In this document: in pieces, positions 56,016 to 64,000 of the stretch
How positions within the stretch are numbered: position 1 is the first letter of the stretch
Layout of the letters: every line of letters starts with the position of its first letter
Assembly (NCBI RefSeq): GCF_042242105.1
Contig: NC_092019.1
Span: forward strand, 15,857,328 to 15,921,327
Direction of reading: 5' to 3'
Length of the DNA: 64,000 bases
Source of the DNA: Pempheris klunzingeri
Lineage: Eukaryota > Chordata > Actinopteri > Acropomatiformes > Pempheridae
Notes under the pieces: generated by a model
Told to the model about the DNA's origin: nothing
Seen by the model: the letters and a program-made list of their open reading frames with translations, nothing else
Database searches by the model: none
Made by a program: the position numbers and the translations under genes

Positions 56016-56608
56016 TACATCAATGATCATAATCCAGTAATATGATATAAACAAACTTTTGGTACTTTAACATATTTTAATGCTAATACTTTTGTACCTT
56101 TACTTTAGTACAACTTTGAATATAGGACTTCAGGTTAAGGTTAAGGTTTTGGTGCACTGAATTCCTTGTAGAGTTATATGATGTCTTCGATATGCTTGTA
56201 GATATTGATGAAGTTGTCAAATATGTTGGTAATAGTGCAATATAAATTCTGTTTTAGGGCGAGTTCCCTATTTTGTATGACATTACTCAACTGTGGAGCA
56301 AGCAAGTAACAGAGCAATTAAATAAGTATAGTAAACAGATAAATAACAAATAACCAGAGATTATACATACACCAGACATATGTTTTATTCAGTCTTATGA
56401 CATGAACCACAAACAATCCAGACATTCAGACATAGTCAGAGTCATAACAACAAATATCAACACAACAATTTAAAATGTGAAACTATACATAAACATAAAC
56501 AGACTGAACAGATTGTTTCTGAGTTAGTTATTTGCAGGTTTTGTTAGAAAAGTCTGTAAAGTTTTGCCTGTCACAAACCTTATGATAAAATAAAACCAGT
56601 GGTCTTCA

Positions 56609-56614
56609 TTTATT
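56609..56614 (-). terminator. msmp: Poly(A) signal of msmp
   Basis: TTTATT on plus is AATAAA on minus, 60 bases after the msmp stop codon. Confidence 0.6.
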
Positions 56615-56674
56615 GAATCCAAAATAAACATCACACACTGTTATATTGCTGCTTTTTTTCATCAGTTGCTGACC

Positions 56675-57382
56675 TCAAAACAGAGGATCATTGTCAGATT
56701 TCCATGGTTGTCCTGCAGCTGGTCTGAAACGCCCTCGTCCCCAAAGGCAGGGCAGTTTATGATTGACCCTCATCACTGCAACACTAGTGCAAGAGTCAGG
56801 TTTACGGATGATCTCACACCAGTCTGGATAGTCCACAGGTTTAGATCCACTGTGGGGAAGATCAGAGTTAGAGCATGTACGCTACGTCCAAATAAGTTTA
56901 AGTACTTTTTGTGCTGATTATGAATTAACAACAAACTCACTGGTCACAGCATCCGACTCCAAAAGGCTCCATGCAGACACACTGGTAACAGTCACTGGTT
57001 ATCCAGCTCTCTCCTATCCCATACACCTGTCCCATGTGTTCGCAGCTCCCTGAGAATTAAACATATCACTTAAAACTTAGATGTAAATCACACAGAATTG
57101 TCCCTTCCATACTGTTATTTAATAAAGCAAGTTTCATTATGACTGATGCATTAAGCAGCATTTAAATGCTGACTACTTTATACATGAGTTATTTATTATG
57201 TAACTATGCATCATATTTCATAAACTGGTCATATGTTTTGGATGAAAATCTAACACACAATGGCTCCTTCTGAAACATAGTGATTAAGTATAAAGTAGCA
57301 TAACAGTAAAATACAAGTACCCTAAGAATGTATTTAAGTTAATTCTTGTACCAGACGTGTAGACAGATGAAAACATTATATC

Positions 57383-57413
<31 letters not shown>

Positions 57414-57539
57414 ACATACACACACTATACCTTTAGTGTTAAAGAAGCACTCGCCACTGTTATACACAGAAAAGCATGGTACGCTGGCACTCAGGAACAA
57501 CAGTAAAGCCAAAAGCACTCCTCCTGCTGTGTTCGCCAT
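56675..57539 (-). CDS. msmp: Prostate-associated microseminoprotein homologue, secreted, three coding exons
   Basis: Small secreted cysteine-rich protein of the beta-microseminoprotein family. Exons 57539-57431, 57049-56941, 56849-56675; 130 residues (human MSMP 139). A signal peptide is evident (MANTAGGVLLALLLFLSASV, cleavage probably near 22-25). The mature part has ten cysteines. GESWITSDCYQCVC and GVGCCD closely match the human MSMP segments GESWLRKDCFHCTC and GVGCCD; PVDYPDWCEV matches PIDFPAGCEV. MSMB itself lacks these. In human, MSMP is reported as a ligand of the chemokine receptor CCR2; whether this holds in fish is not shown by sequence. The start ATG lies one base inside its exon (TTTTTTTCAG|AAATG). 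The basic C-terminal tail (WGRGRFRPAAG...) is unlike human. Fish may carry more than one msmp gene, so the exact paralogue is uncertain. Confidence 0.9.
57382..57411 (+). repeat. (CA)n microsatellite in msmp intron
   Basis: About 15 CA units, 20 bases inside the first coding intron of msmp (minus strand). Confidence 0.9.
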
Positions 57540-57635
57540 TTCTGAAAAAAAGAATAAGAAGCAGTGCTCAGGTAGAAAAAAAGACACCAAATGCATCAGA
57601 ACCACAGAAGAGAAATGTCAGATTGTTAGTCTTAC

Positions 57636-57795
57636 CTATTTTCACTATAAAACACCTTCCCTTGCTGTATTTTCTTTCAGCTCCTGTCTTTCTGTCCCTC
57701 TTGTTTTCATTCACCCTTCTTGTTATCTTTCTATCCTTCCTTCGTTGCCCCTTTTGGCTCTCTCTGCCTCCTCCTTGGTGCCACTCTTGAACTGA
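57636..57795 (-). other. msmp: Probable msmp 5' UTR exon
   Basis: On minus, a donor AAATAG|GTAAGAC marks the end at 57636; the next acceptor, TTTTTTTCAG, lies just before the ATG-bearing exon. The 5' edge is placed about 25-30 bases after the TATA box. Confidence 0.5.
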
Positions 57796-57820
57796 TGCAC
57801 TCTCTCTCTATGCTCTCGGA

Positions 57821-57828
57821 TATTTATA
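57821..57828 (-). promoter_or_regulatory. msmp: TATA box of msmp
   Basis: TATTTATA on plus is TATAAATA on minus, a near-perfect TATA box about 30 bases before the inferred 5' exon. Confidence 0.55.
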
Positions 57829-59918
57829 CTGAACCAGCACGTCTTTATCACGCGCCCTTTTCTACTTTCTTCGTTGCTATTTGTCCACCCCCCCAACACT
57901 CCCCCTCACCCATTAATTAACAGTCTATATCTGCACTCACACACATACATTATGCAGACAAGCATTACTACTACAATGTTCGTCATTCGCCTCTTTCAGT
58001 GCTTCACAGAAACTGCCCCAGAGTATACAGTGTGCACTCTTTCAGATAACATTTGTCTCAGAGGGTGCCATTTGACCCTATCAGTTGATCTTAATGGTGA
58101 CACCATCCACAGGGCAACCAGCCAGCGGCCTATTGTCCTGCACGGGAGCCACATGTGTGGGTACGAGTATGAACCCCTGACCCCTGCTCAACATCCAGAC
58201 GCATGTATGCTTATTTTCCATCATCCAATCCAATGAGAAGAATGTGTAATGGCAAAGTAATCTGGACAAGACCAAGGTTTTTGTTTTTATTCCTAAAATG
58301 TAGTACTCTTTATATTGTATTTGCTTTCTATGTTTTTGATAATTATCTTTCTCTTACAACCGACTAATGATCAAATTCATTGATGCACATCAGTTACTTG
58401 ATTCAATTTCATATCATATTGTTAATGAATCATCCAGCAAATTACAGGATTCTGAACATGATTTTACACGAGTCAGTGAACTTTAGTTTAATTTTCCTAT
58501 TAAAAGTCTCTTAGACATTGGTATGTTTTTGCGTCATTCTGTGTTTTTTTTTTCAGGGGCAGCAGAGGGGGCATGATATTTGAGGGCTCCTTGGTTATAT
58601 CTGAGGCTATTTTTATGTTGGAGGATGGGTTTCAGTGTTTTTCTTCTTTGTTCTGGGAGTTGTTTGACTTAACCACCCTGAGGCCTGTGATAACATGCAC
58701 CTACTGTATGTGGACTTACACACACAAACACACATACACACACACACAGATTTGTTTGTCACTTTTGAGGAGATTTCAGCCCAGAGGTTTAACCTTAAGC
58801 TATCATCAGTGAGCAGCACACAGTTCACTTTAGCCCCTGTTGAACCTGCACTGACTACAAATTAAGAGGTAGTTTTTGTCTGAAATTAGACGACCATCCT
58901 CAATTGGATCAGCAGGTTTAAAATCAAACCTGAAATTGGTCTTCAGAGGTGACTGCAGATCAGACGTGCTACACGGACACACACAGGGTAACACGCTCAC
59001 AGTGCAGATACCCTCTGTGGTGCTTATATCATTCACGTGTATTCACATTCTTAACAGACGGCTTCTGTGCACCTCAACCTGTTTATCCAGTTTCCTAATT
59101 GTTGTTAGCTTTGGTTTCAAAACTGTGTACTGTGCACCCTTGAAACATGAGCCATGCAACCATCTTTGCAACCCTTCAATGGCTTGGTGTTCACATTACA
59201 GTGTAGTTGTAAAGTAAGCTGAATACGTCAGTTTGTGATACCTGGTTGCTGGCTACATGTTCATAAAGTGTACTCCCATCCTCATTTGATTAGAAAGCAT
59301 GTTATTTACTCACATCAGCACAACTGATTTTCCAGTCAGTGCTCCTACAGGCCTGTGCACATTCAGATGTAACTTATTACTCCTCAGAAAATGGACTATT
59401 ACATAATAAAATGCCCTTTCCTCATGTTCAAGACTGGGAGAGGGGGCATTCAATTTACTAAAAGTTCAAAAGCACGTCCCTTCTATGTAAAATCAATTAA
59501 TTAAAGTATAAAAATAGAATCTGATGCATATAGCTCACTCATGATGTGAATAGGACGTGAATCAAAGAGACAGTAATGAATCATAGCAGACGATCTAAAC
59601 ACGCCATCAGGATTCATTTATGTCCTGCATGGAGATGTTGAAAAATGTCCTTGATTGTAGATTCCTACTGAAAAAAAAAAACGAAAAATGCTCATCAGGG
59701 AGGGAATGACAATGTTAGAGAGAGTGACGTGACTGCCTTCTCTCTGCTCTGCTAAGACAAAAGGCTGTTTGTTTGTGTCGGGCTTGGCTTTGTTTATAAC
59801 CCCTAATGTCACAAACCTGTATGGTGTAAAACACCTGTTCACTCACAGAACGGGATGTACTGACACACACAAAAAGACTATAAAGCCTCGAGTGTCAGAC
59901 TTGTTTAAGAGATTGTTT

Positions 59919-59922
<4 letters not shown>

Positions 59923-59956
<34 letters not shown>
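59923..59956 (+). repeat. (TG)n microsatellite
   Basis: About 17 TG units in non-coding DNA right of msmp. Confidence 0.9.
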
Positions 59957-59960
<4 letters not shown>

Positions 59961-60845
59961 AGAGAGGGAATGAAAAGAGAAAACTTCAAGGTCATTTCTG
60001 TTTATAATATATTTATTTTTTCATGAAGGACATTCAGATCATCCTAATCATTAATAAATCCATGCTAATGTTTTACTTTACTTTCTAACAGCTAAGCACC
60101 ATAATACTAATTAAGTAGGTTCACACTTTATTCAAGGAGATTAACTGAAGAAATCGCAATTTAACAGAAAGAATCGAAGTGAAGATTAATATTTTACAAT
60201 ATGTAGCAATGAACAACAATACAAATAATGTAAAATTCACCATCCAAAATCATTCACCTGAAAATTTTTGTCTGAAGCGTCTCAAGCATCAGAAGTCAGT
60301 GCCAGACTCTGTAGGAATATGTCTGATATTTAGTTGACAGGATACAGCACAAGAACAACCGAATATCAAACATATCACACAGCCTCTAGCCGGTCAGAGC
60401 CTCAGCAGACTGGAAAAGCCTGTAGCAGATAAGAGAGACGGTGCAGTTAGAATAAACAAGGCAGTGACAGGGATACTGAAAACACAACACTGTCAGTCAG
60501 CTTGAATGTGGGACACAGACAATACCACAGAATGCACACGGTATGTATAATGAAATGAAGAAAGAGCTGTCACAAGAGGGATATGACAGAGGGAAGGCCT
60601 TAAGGGAGGGAGTCACTAACACATGGAATCAGAGATCTCTATTTGCCTCAGGAGAGACACTGCTGATGGGAAACAGTCGCAGGAAAAGAAGTGGTGAGAT
60701 TCACATGGAGAATACAAATCAGAGGATACTCACCAATTCTCTTTACCCACACACAGTGTCCCAGTGTCCTGGCAGAGGTAAAATAAGAGGTGCTAGTAAG
60801 AAAATGTTGTTACTGTGTGAAAATGAAAAAAGAATTAGAAAATGT

Positions 60846-60852
<7 letters not shown>

Positions 60853-60890
<38 letters not shown>
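60853..60890 (+). repeat. (TG)n microsatellite
   Basis: About 19 TG units in non-coding DNA right of msmp. Confidence 0.9.
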
Positions 60891-60892
<2 letters not shown>

Positions 60893-61101
60893 CTATGAGT
60901 TGTGTGAGCAATTCCTCTGTGGGACAGCATTTATATATGCAACCCTGTGAGTTTGGGGGGACCACCTACCTCACTCTTTCAGTAGCAGACACACTCAGCG
61001 CCCTATGTAATTAGACGTGTATTGATCAGTTTTCTCTGGCCTGCAGCCTTTCCTCCCCACATTAGCCTGATCAATAGATGTGATGTTCATCCTACTGTGA
61101 G

Positions 61102-61119
61102 CTCTCTCTCTCTCTCTCA

Positions 61120-61173
<54 letters not shown>
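61102..61173 (+). repeat. Compound (CT)n(AC)n microsatellite
   Basis: About eight CT units, then AG, then about 27 AC units: the longest dinucleotide array in the window. Confidence 0.9.
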
Positions 61174-61176
<3 letters not shown>

Positions 61177-61856
61177 GACCGCAGATGCAGAGTCAAATAA
61201 CTTTCAGTTATTGCCTGGAGGGAGGACAAGCGAGAGCACATGATGGTAACTTCACTAAGTCACTAGTTGTATCCTGTTACTAATATTTCCTTTAACAATT
61301 CAAATATATCAAATGACTAACATCTCAAATGACTACATTTAGAAAGGATGCAGTTAAGGTAGTCATAGTATATTCATTTTTACAATAATATTTTACAATA
61401 ATATTTGTTGCTAATTGATTAATACCATAAAAGAAAGGGGTGAGGAAATCAAATGTGTAAATATGAATTCCAACCAGAATCAGCATCTTAAAGTTAATTG
61501 TTCTTCACAACATCGAAATGATCATCAAAAGTATGTGCATGTGAGATGTGCAACAGTGTTCTCCTATTGTGCATCCAGGTTTGCATCAAGAATGTAAGCG
61601 AGTGTGCAAAGATTATTGGATATTTGTTCGATGTGGCAAAGAGAACACCCCTTAAATCTGTAGACTGGTACAGTGTCAGGAGATGTTATGGATGTCACCC
61701 TTGGAGAAACTGATCCACTCTCTACGTGTGGTTTATGAATGAATGAATTAATTATGAATGAATTCGCTCTAATTTTCAATCCCAAAACTGACTAGGTTTG
61801 ATGGTAAAACTTTCATGCCCATCAAAGCCTTGATGGTTTTTTGGTGTTTGTTTTTG

Positions 61857-62075
61857 GCAGTGGTGAAAAGTCATCTACTCAAGTACTGAATTTTGAGGTG
61901 CTGAGTATTTCCATTTTATGCTACACAGAGTATTCATTGCGGCCTAAGGAGAACTTTTAGTGTTGAAAATATATTATTTTAATCTCAATACTTGTGTACT
62001 ATGTATTGTATTATGTACTTCTACTTAGATTAAGTTTTTGACCGCAGGACTTTTACTTGTAGCGGAGTGTTTTTA
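61857..62075. mobile_element. Dispersed element, second AAGTACTG-type copy
   Basis: Landmarks CAGTGGTGAAAAGTCATCTA, CTCAAGTACTGAATTTTGAG, GAGTATTTCCATTTTATGCT and GGACTTTTACTTGTAGCGGA appear in the same order as in the fish element described at 55692-55890. Confidence 0.6.
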
Positions 62076-64000
62076 CCCCAAAGTCTATAGTTTTATCTTA
62101 AATAGGCCTCACTACTTCCTCCTGCTGTAACACACAGCAGGTAAGACAGTATGTGTTATTTTGGTCAAGATCAACACGCCACTAGAGATATTGCATTTTG
62201 AATTGTCCCACACTTATAATCTGTGTCACTTAACAGTAGCACCATTTGACTGACGATGTTAGATTCACATCATCAGGGCAGTTTCAAGGTGACCTCTGGC
62301 TGTCAGGATGACCTCTGGTTGTTCAGATGGCTGGTGATGGTATTATCACGCCATCTCTGTGTTTGGGAGATAGTGTGGGACAGTAACACGTGCTGACTTC
62401 ATGTCTGTCAGATATGATAGTTAATGAAGAACACAACACTTTCACCTGCGGGTGAGTCAGGCTTTTTGTTTTTAATCAGCATGAAGCAGATGTAGAACAG
62501 GTGTAGGTGATAAGAGGTACATTGTGAGAATTTATTCAATATCTAGAACAAAATATAGGATTTATAGAGACATTCAGTAGGCCACTTTGGCTATTTCAGA
62601 ACTATCAACTTCATCTACAAGTATCAAACAACATCAGTGACATGCTATTATTACCACAAAGGTACATTGTATCCTATGTTTCAAATCTCCACACAGACGC
62701 ATGAGATTAGACAGTACATTTCATGAACAGCAGCCCTCGTTTATGACATCAGTCGGACTGAATGTCCCCCCTCCACTGTCTCCGTTTCCTCGCCTGGTAT
62801 GATGCTGACCTTGTGAGCCTACTGGGGCGGAATGATAGCCCTCTGATTAATTGTGAGCCTGGGGGGAGCATTTTAATCTCAACAGATGGAGGGCAGTGTG
62901 AGGAAAAGTGAGGGATGACAGAGTAATAAAAAGCCGAAAAATGATTAAAAAGGAACTATAAGTGGATTTTATTAAATGAATCCTTTAAATAAATCATGCT
63001 CAAAACATTGTTCATGGTCTTTTTCGGTCTCATTATTCACTTGAAGTTATTTTGTAGTCACTTCCTATGAATTGACAGAGCAAAATAATTTACTTCTGAC
63101 ACAGTCCAAGGTTCAAATCTATCTGCCTATTTATGAACCATCACTAACAATTCAAAGATCAAAATGTTTGAACAGGTCAAAGTTATTTTCAGTTTCATTT
63201 CAGTTGAACTGATCATGCGGTTTGAGACTGACCCCATGTACTTTTATGTGAAAAGAACTAAAATATCTAATTATACAAAACATCAATATAAAATTCGATA
63301 CTTTTACAAATGAGCAAAATCCATTTACAGCCATTAATTTTGCCAAATGGTAAATCCAGATAACATAAGATGCTAGTGAAGATGGATGAAAGGGAAAAGT
63401 ACAGAATTAAATAATTATGTGTAATTACATTTTTAAATCTAAAAAGAGACTTCACATCAGTGGGTTACATCATTACACCATAACATCACATTAAAATGAC
63501 CCACAAATACAAACAGCCAGCAAAATGATAAGAAAATATTGAACGTAATGATTGCATAACTCCCATCAAGCAGTCACATCATTAACGAACAGTCATGACC
63601 ACCATCTATTCATTTCAATGTATTCTTTGCAATTGCATAAATAAATGTAAGGAAATTAATCTGGAACCTTGCAGGAGGTTGAAATAAAAATAAATAAAAG
63701 AAGCACCTGTTACGCCAAATGAAAAACAATCACCCTATATATACCCTATGATAAAAACTAACCTGAACTTATGAACACTTATCTTTGAGTGCACTTATGT
63801 TTGTAGAAAATGTTCCAGAGAGGTGAAAATGTGTTCAACTATCTAACAGGAACCTGTTACAGTGCTGCTGTTCCACCATTATTCTAGGAGCTAAAAATCC
63901 CAAAACGAAAGCGTATTTTCAAGTTTCTTTTGTGTGATCAGGATTGTGGTGCAATTGTTTAGGTTTAAAATATAATTCCACCCAAAAACACAACTCAGGC

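Larger units (their letters stand above)
57900..64000. other. Non-coding stretch right of msmp, no gene seen
   Basis: No reading frame on either strand has recognisable similarity or exon-like continuity. Frames of 100 codons or more (57874-58236, 58876-59217, 60543-60950) contain simple-repeat translations or AT-rich filler. The region carries four CA/GT arrays and one element copy. AT-rich sequence from about 62.9 kb to the end could be a distant 3' UTR or intergenic DNA. Confidence 0.5.

Noticed and set aside
57346-57795. 149-codon plus-strand frame opposite msmp
   Set aside because: It starts in a CA array (HTHTHT) and is antisense to the msmp exons and leader.
60543-60950. 135-codon plus-strand frame right of msmp
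   Set aside because: It ends in a TG array translation (CVCVCV), shows no similarity and no splice partners.

Overview
This window is ordinary vertebrate nuclear DNA, almost certainly from a ray-finned (probably percomorph) fish. The evidence is spliced genes with GT-AG introns and intron-interrupted orthologues of human genes. There are many CA/GT microsatellites and several repeats resembling those common in fish genomes: a TA-flanked inverted-repeat element, LINE tails ending in GGGATCAATAAAG, and short non-autonomous DNA elements. I see no bacterial, viral, CRISPR, rRNA or tRNA gene.

Layout from left to right: (1) 1-4.2 kb is non-coding. (2) cldn12 (claudin-12), minus strand, coding 4225-5358, with a probable 5' UTR exon near 6.8 kb. 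(3) adam22, plus strand, 26 coding exons between 7733 and 26934, covering everything from the end of the prodomain to the C-terminal PDZ ligand; its signal-peptide and prodomain exons are not visible, so they should lie left of the window. This would put cldn12 antisense inside an adam22 intron. The adam22 3' UTR runs to about 30.0 kb. (4) gtpbp10 (Obg-type GTPase), minus strand, 10 exons, 30865-35176, convergent with adam22. (5) osgin2, plus strand, 5 coding exons, 39401-41458, with a long 3' UTR to about 44.7 kb. (6) nbn (nibrin), minus strand, 17 exons, 45038-55458, convergent with osgin2; their poly(A) signals lie 20 bp apart on opposite strands. (7) msmp (microseminoprotein, prostate-associated type), minus strand, 3 coding exons, 56675-57539, with a TATA box. 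(8) 58-64 kb holds microsatellites and one repeat copy but no gene I can support.

The genes do not form one pathway. adam22 is a catalytically dead synaptic/myelin adhesion receptor, cldn12 a tight-junction-family membrane protein, gtpbp10 a mitochondrial-ribosome assembly GTPase, osgin2 a flavin-monooxygenase-like protein, nbn the adaptor of the MRE11-RAD50 DNA-break complex, and msmp a small secreted cysteine-rich protein. From memory of the human map, the window joins genes found at human 7q21 (ADAM22, CLDN12, GTPBP10), 8q21 (OSGIN2, NBN) and 9p13 (MSMP). Exon boundaries were worked out by hand from splice consensus, continuity of reading phase and remembered similarity to the human proteins; within each gene the exon lengths sum to an open frame.

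I looked for an undescribed system and did not find one. The most interesting items are the nested cldn12 with its expanded, repeat-bearing tail, the GC-AG intron that controls the adam22 PDZ ligand, the overlapping osgin2/nbn 3' ends, and splice sites sitting in or beside simple repeats.
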